DNA from: Haematobia irritans
Taxonomy: Eukaryota; Arthropoda; Insecta; Diptera; Muscidae
Length of the DNA: 64,000 bases
Direction: 5' to 3'
Assembly: GCF_050003625.1 (NCBI RefSeq)
Contig: NC_134398.1
Coordinates: forward strand, 78,462,003-78,526,002
Position 1 is the stretch's first letter, and each line of letters opens with the position of its first letter. Shown here piece by piece: positions 10,729-19,036 of the stretch. Made by a program: the position numbers and the translations under genes. Below the pieces are notes generated by a model that saw only the letters and a program-made list of their open reading frames with translations, was not told where the DNA came from and did not search any database.

Positions 10729-10741
10729 CCAGCTAAATTGA
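10729..10741. repeat. Target-site duplication of element C, left copy
   Basis: CCAGCTAAATTGA occurs here and again at 16122-16134, exactly bracketing element C. It is part of the B leader, so C landed in B. Confidence 0.85.
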
Positions 10742-10916
10742 TTCTGTGTTGTGCTGTCAAAGTGGAAGGTTGTCTTCAAAGTGTTATCGCAAGCTGAATA
10801 GTGAAACAAAAGTGGAAACAAAATTTAATCTCTTCAAATTTCATTGTGAAGCGGTTGCTTAATAGAAAATTTGAGAATTCATAGTAGTCACCAGTGCTGC
10901 GCAAGTCTCATCTCTG

Positions 10917-12755
10917 ATGGCCGAATGTAGTGATGGTATCACTAGAAATATTGAGAAGCGAAAAGGAGGCATCGAAAGTAATTTTTCGAGTGAGCTTAAA
11001 TCTGATGAAAATTCAATGAAGCAAAACCAAATGGCTTCACTCATTACTGAAGAGGGCAATAATAAAGTAATTGCCCAGAATAACAGCGACAGCAATATGT
11101 TGTCTGACCAAGACAGCACCAAGGATGGCTTTCAAACCGTGAAAAGTAAAAAACATCGCAAACGAAAGAAGGATATAGAATCTCCTGATGAATATGAGAA
11201 AATAAAAGCTGAGGCGACGGTTGCTGTTCTGACTCGTCAACTGGAGAACCTAAGAAATGATCATAAAATAGCTCTTTTGAAAATCGAAGAGCTAATGAAA
11301 ATAAATAATGAATTGTTATGCAAAATTTCTGATGTGAGAAATTACAACAACACTATCCAACCAACTGATTGGGTGCCTCGAGAAATTGATGAGGCAAACA
11401 TTTTGGTAGATAAATTGGCTACTGGGGCAGCCGAGACCCCCAGTATGGCGATGGAGACCTCAGAATATGTTGCAAAGCCGACAGCAACTGAAAGAAGCAA
11501 GGGGGCAATCCCAAAAATCATAAGTAATATCAGGATAAAAACCAATACCAACAAAGAGGACGACCAGAACTGTGGAAATAGAAGCGCAGTAGAAGGAAAA
11601 ATAAACTCAGACGGCAAATCACCAGATGGAGAAGCAGAAACTGGAAGAAAAGGTAAGGCCAGCCCACCTGTAGTTAAAATATATGACACGAATATAAAAG
11701 AGATAGGCAGGATAATTAGTGATCTACTTGGTCATGAACATTATACTGTTAGGATAACTAATAGAAATATATTTAGACTGAAATTAGTTGATTTGGGTGA
11801 TTATGATAGGGTTATTGCCATGTTGAATGAAAGAAAGTATAGATATTTCACGTATACACCTAAGAGCCGGAAACCATACACGGTGGAGATAACTGGGTTG
11901 TCACACACCTATGATGAGGAGGATTTAAGAGCGTTCCTGATTAAAACGAAGCTGGATGTTCAACTGAATAAGGTGATAAAGTTAGGGGGAGATAAGTGGA
12001 TCGTCCAATTGACCAGGGAGTCGGATATTAGGGGATTCCGAAGACTAGAATTTATCTTGCAATGCGGGGTGACGATGACTAGACACAAGAGATCAGGCAT
12101 ATCGCAGTGTCATAATTGCCAAAGGTTTGGCCATACGTCGTCTAATTGTAAATTGGACTATAGGTGCGTAAAGTGTGGGCAATCACACGGACCAGGTAAT
12201 TGCATGGTGCCGAGTAAGGATGCGAATGTTGAGCAGAATGTCTCGACAGACCCGAATACTGGAGGTATAATAAAGACAGTTGGTAGACCTGTCAGATGCG
12301 TAAACTGCAATATGGAGGGGCATGTGGCGAGCGACAGGGACTGCCCAACTAGAATTGGAATACTTCGACGGCTACAGGAGAGAAAATTGGCTGATAAGGA
12401 GGCACGCGGAAATAGGGTGGCATATTTTGCTAATAATGATATGAGACCTGGTGGTGATACTGGGGTTTCTTACGCTGCAGCGGCACGAGGTAACCGGGGC
12501 ACGAATGAGTCCAGAGGAGAGAGGGGCCGTGATTTTAATCAGGGCCTTTTGGCGAGAGATGAGATGAGCCGGGCCACAGTGGCACTAGGCGGATTCAATG
12601 CTGAATGTAAGAGAATAATGGGTCAGGATTTCATCACCTATATGAAGAGGATTGAGAACTTCAGACTACAGTATAGACGATTGAACAATGATGACGAGAA
12701 AATGCAAGCTATGATGGGCTTGCTATGGAGCTTTAAGGACAATGACAGCTCTTAA
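10917..12755 (+). CDS. C ORF1, Gag-like RNA-binding protein, intact (612 aa)
   Basis: The frame opens with MAECSDGITRNIEKRK and closes with WSFKDNDSS. It has a basic patch KKHRKRKKD (about residue 75), a coiled-coil-like segment (VLTRQLENLRNDHKIALLKI, about 100-145), a charged linker, the pre-knuckle domain (VVKIYDTNIKEIGRII, about 255 onward) and three knuckles: CHNCQRFGHTSSNC (about 398), CVKCGQSHGPGNC (about 420) and CVNCNMEGHVASDRDC (about 461). SYAAAARG near 525 matches the other families. The CHCC pattern and preceding domain are typical of Jockey/TART/HeT-A-type Gag proteins, which form RNA particles that enter the nucleus. No lesion seen. Confidence 0.9.
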   Translation: MAECSDGITRNIEKRKGGIESNFSSELKSDENSMKQNQMASLITEEGNNKVIAQNNSDSNMLSDQDSTKDGFQTVKSKKHRKRKKDIESPDEYEKIKAEATVAVLTRQLENLRNDHKIALLKIEELMKINNELLCKISDVRNYNNTIQPTDWVPREIDEANILVDKLATGAAETPSMAMETSEYVAKPTATERSKGAIPKIISNIRIKTNTNKEDDQNCGNRSAVEGKINSDGKSPDGEAETGRKGKASPPVVKIYDTNIKEIGRIISDLLGHEHYTVRITNRNIFRLKLVDLGDYDRVIAMLNERKYRYFTYTPKSRKPYTVEITGLSHTYDEEDLRAFLIKTKLDVQLNKVIKLGGDKWIVQLTRESDIRGFRRLEFILQCGVTMTRHKRSGISQCHNCQRFGHTSSNCKLDYRCVKCGQSHGPGNCMVPSKDANVEQNVSTDPNTGGIIKTVGRPVRCVNCNMEGHVASDRDCPTRIGILRRLQERKLADKEARGNRVAYFANNDMRPGGDTGVSYAAAARGNRGTNESRGERGRDFNQGLLARDEMSRATVALGGFNAECKRIMGQDFITYMKRIENFRLQYRRLNNDDEKMQAMMGLLWSFKDNDSS

Positions 12756-15661
12756 TTGTATATTCATCAATGTGAATTCGATAGTTTCTAGGCATCGAAG
12801 ACATTTTTTACAGCAATTTGTTGACCGGCATAGGCCGGACATATTAATGATCGCTGAACATAAGCTCTCGGGGGTACATAATTTTTTACTAGATGGATAT
12901 AGGGTTTTTAGACAGGACCGTGATGGACAGAGGGGAGGGGGGACAGCCATTTGTCTGAAAGGAAATATTAAGGGTGAGAGAATTAATGCAGATTTTGGGG
13001 AAATAGAGGGAACTGCTGTAAGGATAAGGAGAAGGGGACGTGGGGATGTATTGATAATGTCACTTTATCTGAGACCGAGCATTAATCTGCGACGTTGTGA
13101 TTTGGACAGGATAGAGGGCCTGATGGGACCTGATGAGTTGATTCTTGGTGCGGACCTGAATGCGAGGCACACACAATGGGGTGGGGACACGATAAATGAG
13201 AGTGGCAGGATTCTGAAAGAATGGCTTGATATGAGCCCTTCGTTGGTAATAAGACCAACAAGAGAGGCGACTACTAGGGTATCATATATCGACATTTTTG
13301 TCGTGTCGGTGGGTTTAGAGATGGAAGACGGACCGAATGGCACACAGACTGTAAACGGACTAAAGACTTTGGACTACGACTCGGACCATAGGGCTGTGAC
13401 AATGAGGCTTATGTTTGGTGATTATGAGGAGGCTAGGATGGGAAAATCATACTTGTTTGACAAAATGAGAATTAAACATTTTAATGATATACTGAGCGCT
13501 AGGCTCCAGGACTCTCAGCTGCCTAGGGGAGCGAATTGTACTGAAGGTGATATTGATGAATATATAGAATTTCTTACTACGAATATCAGGGAGTCGATGG
13601 ATGCCAGTATCACTAGAATCACACCAAGAAACGGCCGATTGCCTAATCTACCAGCTGAAATATTATCTCTCATTGCCCAGAAAAAGACCCTTCGAAGGCG
13701 ATTATTCAGAACGCATGATTTGAGTGAGTCACATAGAACTAGAGTGATGGTTAGGCTGCTTGATAATTTAATAAAGGAGAAAATTTCTATGTTCGAGGAA
13801 GAAAACCAATTGAGACAATTGGCCCAGATAACCACTGGCAGAGACCTATTTAGAAAGCTGAGGAAGTTCACAGGATCAAAGATTGGAAACAAGATGGGTG
13901 ATTTGGTAGATACTAATGGTGTCAGATCATATACGTTGAGGGACAAGGTGGAGATATTGGCATCTACATTTTCTGGAGTACAGGATCGAGTTGGAGCAGG
14001 ATTAGAAGAAGGACCTAGTGAGGACCGAACCCCGATTGCGACATTTGGACGAGAAATTTTGGCGAATGGATCCAGGAATGATGGATTCACAGGCAATATG
14101 ATTGATTGGACAGGAGCTTCTGAGGTGGGAGCTGCCCTAAAGAGGCTGAACAACAAAAGGAGTGCTGGAGAGGATGGCATACCCAATTTTGTCCTGAGGA
14201 AGATAGACCACAGGAGCTGGGAACACTTGTGTGTCCTATTCAACCAATGCCTCAACATTGGGTACTATCCGAAAAGCTGGCGGAAGTCGATGATAATTCC
14301 GATCATAAAACAGGGAAAGGACCCAACGGACCCCTCTTCATATAGACCCATCTCAATGCTATCAAATCTGGGAAAACTTTTTGAAATATTTATCTTGACG
14401 AGATTAAATTATTGGATTGAGGATGAGGGGATTCTGAAAGATTTCCAGTTTGGCTTCAGGAGGGCTACGTCTACCACCCACGCATTGATGGTGCTCACTA
14501 GCAAGATCTCTAAAGGATTCAAAAACAGATGTGCGACGATCGGAGTTAGCCTGGACTTCGCCAAGGCCTTCGACACTGTTTGGCATGAGGGGTTGAGATT
14601 GAAAATGGAACGATTTGGTTTTGAGCCTCACTTGATAAGGATTATTGGAAGTTATCTATCTGATAGGAGTTTTACGGTAAAGATAGAGGACACTAGGTCT
14701 GTGAGTAGACAGGTGATGGCGGGGGTCCCGCAAGGCTCCGTATTGGGCCCCGTCCTTTATAACATATACCTCGCCGACATTCCTCATCCGGAAGGAGATG
14801 ACTTGATAATGACGTATGCGGATGACATCTTCATAGCAGCCACTCATGCCCGGGCCAGAACTGCTCAAAGGAGGTTGGAGCGATACCTCACTGTCCTTTC
14901 GGGATACTTTGAGGAATGGAAATTGACGCTCAATTTAGAGAAATGTAGATCCATAATCTTCAAGGGTAGAAGGAAGAAGATTTACAAAAATGCCAGAAAA
15001 TACATACCATCCATTAGAATGGGCGGCAGCATTATGGAGAACACAGAGACCCTCAAGTATTTAGGCGTCATGTTTCAGGAAGATATGGCATTCACGAGGC
15101 AAGTGGATGAGGTCATAAAAAAGGGCAGAGCGGCTTACCACATGTTGAGCAAGACTCTTGGCAAGAGAGCGGCTCTTACAAAAAGGGTCAAGATGACTAT
15201 ATACAAGCAGGTGGTTCGGCCTGTTATGTCATACGCGTTCCCCATTTGGTATACGATCTCCTCCCACCAGATGGAGAGGATAAGGATATTTGAAAGGAAG
15301 GTCCTGGTGCGCTGCCTGGGACTGAGAGGCAGAACGTTGAATGGGGAGTATAGAAACCCCCCCCAATAGGAGGGTCTATAGGGACAGTGAGATGACCAGG
15401 ATTGACGGCTTCATGGTCAGATTGGCGATAAACCACTTGGGGAAGTGCCCCACTCATCCGAACGGGATGGTGGTGGATTGCGATGTCACAAGGGATGAAT
15501 ACTTAGATATTCGTCGTTCAGATGGACATCCAGCTCCGATGTGCTTGTTGCACTTTCTGGAGGACGGCGATGTCCTGGATAATAATGATAAGGTGATATT
15601 CTATCACCGGAGATACAGGAAGTATGGTGTGGACAACCCAGTTTATAATATGGCCCAATAA
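12742..15661 (+). CDS. C ORF2, endonuclease-reverse transcriptase, one frameshift near the C-terminus
   Basis: ATG at 12742 overlaps the ORF1 stop by 14 bases. The frame stays open for 875 codons to 15369. Endonuclease: FINVNSIVSRHRRHF, AEHKLSGVHNF, GADLNARHTQWGG (near residue 133) and YDSDHRAV (near 213). Reverse transcriptase: PISMLSNLGKLFE, QFGFRRATSTTHAL, LDFAKAFDTVWHEG, AGVPQGSVLGPVL, and YADD at residues 692-695 (14815-14826), followed by KYLGVMF. A frameshift in a run of eight C's near 15357-15364 moves the reading into the next frame, which continues to 15661 and ends VDNPVYNMAQ, matching the C-terminus of the other copies. A one-base change in a homopolymer could be a sequencing error or a real mutation. 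No RNase H. Confidence 0.9.
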
Positions 15662-16121
15662 TCAAAAATTGGCAGTGACTCTATAATCATCCCAAAGACG
15701 CAAATTTGGACTTTCTCTTTCATTCTTTCTGTAAATATCTCTAAACTTTCTTTCTCCTTTCTTAGTTTTTGTTTTATTTTGTAAATACATTTTACCCATG
15801 AAGTAGGGATTTTAGGTTTTCTGTATCTTAGTTTAGAACTTGTAAATATGTACATACACTAGGTTAAGAGTCTACAAGTCATCCCGTTTTTTAAAGCCGT
15901 GTTATCGGGAAATCTCACTCAGGAAATGACATACAGTCAATAGTTACAAGGCAATAAATGGGCTGGCCTTCCATGAAATTTAAAAATAATTCAGAAAATG
16001 TATATTCTTAGAAAATTATTATATAAGCTAAGAAATATGAATTGAATGTAATTACATAAAACCAAATGTAAAATTTATCCAATATGTTGGCAATAAAATT
16101 AAATTGAATTGAATTGAATTG

Positions 16122-16134
16122 CCAGCTAAATTGA
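16122..16134. repeat. Target-site duplication of element C, right copy
   Basis: The 13 bases CCAGCTAAATTGA match 10729-10741 exactly and follow directly after the AATTG-repeat tail of element C. Confidence 0.85.
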
Positions 16135-16658
16135 GATTAAATTCTCGTTTCAAACAAATTGCCTTTATAAAGGCACAAGGGAAAAGTGGCTCGACTTCCC
16201 TTGAGACAAATTTTGTTTCAAACCGGTGGGGTGGGGAAGAAAAATCTTACCCTTACACTCGAGGAAAAAAAAATTTTTCCTCCAAATCCACACTCGAGCA
16301 AAAAATTTTGCTCCTTACACTCGAGCAAAAAATTTTTGCTCCTTACACTCGAGCAAAATTTTGCACACACTCGAGCAAAAATTTTCTCATACACTGAGAG
16401 AAAATTTTCCTTTTCTCGTACACTGAGAAAAAATGTCCTCCTCTTGTACACTGAGAGAAATTAAAATTTCCGTGGTACACTGCAAAAAAATTTCCGGTAC
16501 ACTGGAAAAAATTTTTTCTTACACTGAGAGAAAAAATTTCTCAATTTCACTGAATTTTGAATTCAGATGCGTCTGCACTGTCAATTGTGTGAAAAACACC
16601 AAAATTAGCCTTCCTTGCTATAGCTATCAGTCTCTTTGCACTAACACTAGTTGGCCAT
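16135..16658 (-). promoter_or_regulatory. B 5' UTR, distal part with Inr-like tandem units
   Basis: This is the start of element B on the minus strand. Between about 16254 and 16545 there are eleven or twelve units of 21-29 bases. On the minus strand each carries CTCAGTGTA or CTCGAGTGTA, spaced by A/T-rich self-complementary stretches such as GAGCAAAATTTTTTGCTC. TCAGT is the core of the arthropod initiator, so the array may act as a multi-start internal promoter; that role is inferred. The five units nearest ORF1 have CGAGTGT and the more distal ones CAGTGT, so the array is two homogenised blocks. The first ~110 bases (16658-16550) are non-repetitive. Confidence 0.7.
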
Positions 16659-16691
16659 CTTTGCTGCTTTACCACTGGCTTTTGGAGGCAT
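16647..16691 (-). pseudogene. Histone H2B 5' coding end, interrupted by retrotransposon
   Basis: On the minus strand, ATG at 16691 starts codons M-P-P-K-A-S-G-K-A-A-K, which is the insect H2B N-terminus (fly H2B begins MPPK, then SGKAAKKAGKAQ after one residue). After the AAG at 16661-16659 the sequence departs from H2B: the frame reads M-A-N and stops (TAG, 16649-16647). The point of departure is the 5' end of element B, in the same orientation. The rest of H2B (over 100 codons) is not found in the window. Confidence 0.85.
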
Positions 16692-17276
16692 TTTCACTAT
16701 TTCACTCATTCTTGCAAGTTAGTTATAAAATAAATTAAAATTCACATTTTTATGATTTAATCATTTCAGATAATTAAACATTACTTTTTGTAACGACGGC
16801 AGACATTGATTTATAGAAAATGTTTGATTTTGTAAAAAAAAAATATATATAAATTTAATTCAATAAATTATTTTTGACTGCTGATAACAACTGGTATATT
16901 AACAAATAAACAATTGTCACTTATGTTATACCTATAAATAACTCATACAGATGAGAAAGTTCCCATTTGATTAGAAGTTCATTGAGGGTGGTTGATTCAT
17001 CCGTTTCAACTAAAAATATTTATAAACAACATAAAATAAATAAAATCAGGTTCCTTCATCTAATTTGTAACAATAGTTTACAAAAAAATTGTGTACATTT
17101 GATGAAAACAAACATTGAGCTGCTGAATTCGAAAATAATTTGGATTTGTGATAAGTTAAGTGGTTCAAAAATATCATCGGATTTATTCACTCAATCCTTT
17201 ATAACTTTGTCATTTTTCGGTCGATTTTCTTCTAGTTGGTTTTTTAAATGGTTTATACTTTTCTGGCGGAAAAGGT
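16692..17276. promoter_or_regulatory. Divergent histone spacer, H2B side
   Basis: This AT-rich spacer lies between the H2B start (minus strand) and promoter copy 2 (plus strand). A TATA-like TTATAAC on the minus strand lies near 16721-16728, close upstream of the H2B ATG. A head-to-head gene pair with about 820 bp between start codons fits a core-histone pair. A 107-codon plus-strand frame at 16967-17290 has no recognisable homology and is not called. Confidence 0.5.
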
Positions 17277-17513
17277 CCGTTGTAAAATAAGATTTTTTTG
17301 AAAATTTTGATTTTCGCTTTGATGTTTTTTTAACCACTTAACTTATCACACATTCAATTACACATGATTATTTGTCATCTTATTACCTTTCATTTAAGTA
17401 TCAACAACACATAATCGGACATTTATAACTCGTGATATATTGTGTTTAGTGAAAACAGAGCGAAAATTTAAAAATAACTGGATATCTTAAAAACTGTTCC
17501 ATAAAAAAATTTT
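17277..17513 (+). promoter_or_regulatory. Histone gene promoter, copy 2, without its gene
   Basis: These 237 bases match 1-237 with only two or three differences. The match ends at CCATAAAAAAA, just before the sequence that in copy 1 leads into the histone ATG. Here it is followed by the 3' side of an unrelated minus-strand gene fragment. The promoter therefore has no histone coding sequence attached in this repeat unit. Confidence 0.75.
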
Positions 17514-17605
17514 AAACATTTTTTTTTTAATTCAGCTGCAAGTTGATTTCCATCAAGTGTAAATTTTGAGTATAAACTAGTATAATTGTAAAATTAAATT
17601 AATTA

Positions 17606-18180
17606 CATTGATTCTTTTAATTGAATCATTAGTTTTCCTCTTGATGTTTTGATTATGGTTGTTGGAGGGCCTACGAAATCAAGAACGCTCAAAATGCGAA
17701 ATTCTCCCAAATCATTTGTATCCACTTGAATGATGTGTAATGTTTGACATACACAAAATCTTCAAATTTTTGTACAAATAAAAAAACTTGTTGGTCCAAG
17801 ACGACTATATTTTTTATGATACAAATAAGATAATCATCTGGTTTCGTGGCTACAATAAATCCATGTTTATATAAAATATTGTTGTATGTAATTTTGTCAT
17901 AAATTACAAACAAATCTTTAGGTATTCCAATTAGTTTTTCTATTATTTCCAGAAAATCGCATTGTGGACTAATTTTTCCGAAAACTCCAGAATTTCTTTT
18001 TGAGCTGATAAGTAAAAAATTTGCAAAGTTGCACTGAAATGTTTTGGCTAGTGATACACTCTCATTTATCCTAGATGTAATGGCGTGAGCATACAATTTA
18101 AAAGCACAATGTTTTGCTTCAAAAGGAAAGCTCCAACATTTTCTAACAAGCCCACATTTTGACATAACCTCTGCACGCAA
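17606..18180 (-). pseudogene. Fragment of an uncharacterised insect/animal protein family, frameshifted
   Basis: A 163-residue minus-strand frame (18180-17689) starts MRAEVMSKCGLVRKCWSFPFEAKHCAFK. The segment CWSFPFEAKHCAFKLYA resembles the C-W-x-M-R-F/Y-E-A-K-H-x-x-F-K motif of large uncharacterised proteins often linked to transposons. Near 17700 a frameshift moves the reading into the next frame, which carries GEFRILSVLDFVGPPTTIIK and ends at a stop near 17606. A run of A/T-rich bases joins it to the histone promoter, so it may be a retrocopy or transposon-borne piece inserted at the histone start. The family resemblance is from memory of the motif and is tentative. Confidence 0.4.
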
Positions 18181-18651
18181 AGAAAAAAAAACGTTTGGAA
18201 AACGTGTACTGAAAACGTTTTTCTTTTCTTAGAGTTTTTTGAATTGCTTCGAAAATTTTAAACTTTTATCACCAAAAAAATTCGTTTGTTACAAAATTTT
18301 TATTTTTTCAATAAAAAAAGTTATTTTTGAAATAACAACAAGGTCCATCTCGTTTATATCAAACACTGTTCTTTTCTGACTTTAGGTCTTTAATAAGACA
18401 CATTTTACAGTTCAAAATTTAATATAGTACAATGTAATGTTGAATATTTTTTCGGAATCTTCCGAATATATGTAAAAAAAACAAAAGCAAAAAAAAAAAA
18501 CTTTGGCCGAAGCAGGGATCGAACCCACGACCCTTGGCATGAGAGTCGGACGTAGCTACCACTGCTCCACGGTGCCAAACTAAATGTTTGTTTCTGTTAA
18601 ATAAACTTTGTTTATTCGGTTCGTGGGCGCCGCAAGCTATGCTACAAAAGG
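18174..18651 (+). mobile_element. M-type MITE, left part, with tRNA-like cassette
   Basis: The left terminus GCACGCAAAGAAAA, the sequence CTGTTCTTTTCTGACTTTAGG and a minus-strand tRNA-like block (18512-18578; B-box GGGTTCGATCCCTGC on the minus strand) match the full copy at 54918-55785. This copy breaks off after GCAAGCTATGCTA, where the A2 composite begins. Confidence 0.65.
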
Positions 18652-18659
18652 TGATGTGA

Positions 18660-18752
18660 CCACTAGATCATTGATCTACAATGTACACTGTGTCGTCGAT
18701 ATCCAGCGATCCTAGTCTCCTATGGTAAAATCGAAGATTCTGGTCCCTATCA
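18660..18752 (-). pseudogene. ORF2 C-terminal fragment, antisense to A2
   Basis: Read on the minus strand, this segment encodes DQNLRFYHRRLGSLDIDDTV and then YIVDQ and a stop. That is the conserved C-terminus of these elements (compare A1 FYHRRSGTYDIDDRVYLTTQ). Only about 28 codons are present, with no 3' UTR after the stop. It sits head-to-head with the A2 leader, and the same junction is duplicated at 5508-5727. Confidence 0.65.
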
Positions 18753-18759
18753 AATTGGT

Positions 18760-18960
18760 GGCTAAATTGGTTAGCTTACCTGGATTTTTGAGAAGCCGAA
18801 ATCAAAATAGTAGGCAGCAGAATTTGTTCAAAATCATTTACCTTACCAGCGATTTTGAGAAGCCGAAAACGAAATAGTAGGCAGCAAAAATTGTACGAAA
18901 TCTCTCACCTTACCTGTAAAAGTGAGATTTACATAGTAGGCAGTGGAAATCAAATATTGA
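18760..18960 (+). promoter_or_regulatory. A2 5' UTR monomers with AGTAGGCAGYR boxes
   Basis: Three units of roughly 55-70 bases each begin CTTACC and contain a GAGAAGCCGAAA-like segment and AGTAGGCAGCA or AGTAGGCAGTG (near 18808, 18875 and 18938). Tandem leader monomers are common in non-LTR elements with internal promoters. A promoter role here is inferred. Confidence 0.6.
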
Positions 18961-19036
18961 AATTTTCTATAACTTGAAAAATTTTCCAGTGACTACATTG
19001 AATGGTGGACGCGAGGAAGCCATTCAATTAGTCAAA

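Larger units (their letters stand above)
10742..16121 (+). mobile_element. Jockey-like non-LTR retrotransposon C, near full length
   Basis: Bounded by perfect 13-bp target duplications, the element has a 175-base leader (10742-10916, with CATAGTAGTCACCAG), ORF1, ORF2, and a 3' UTR that contains CAATAAAATT and ends in AATTG repeats (about 16098-16121). The leader start looks complete because it is precisely defined by the duplication. C is the least damaged element in the window and, by nesting, younger than B. Its proteins are more distant from A1/A2 than those are from each other. Confidence 0.9.
5728..16658 (-). mobile_element. Jockey-like non-LTR retrotransposon B, inserted in H2B, carrying nested element C
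   Basis: Read on the minus strand, the element begins right after codon 11 of H2B (16659) and has a long 5' UTR with Inr-like tandem units (16658-16135, resuming at 10728 after nested element C). ORF1 is 10545-8917 and ORF2 8924-6064. The 3' UTR runs to about 5728 and ends with GGAAAATAAATAG and a GAAAACT-type tail resembling the end of A2. Its coding part is visibly much richer in G+C than A1, A2 or C, and its proteins are clearly diverged from theirs, so it is a separate family. The 3' part of H2B is absent at its 3' end. Confidence 0.85.

Noticed and set aside
16967..17290. 107-codon plus-strand frame in the histone spacer
   Set aside because: Low-complexity AT-rich composition, no homology recognised, and it crosses into the promoter repeat.
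1..18180. A histone mRNA 3' stem-loop that would mark a surviving histone gene end
   Set aside because: I looked for the usual GGYYCTTTTCAGRRCC-type hairpin and saw none; the gene ends appear lost.
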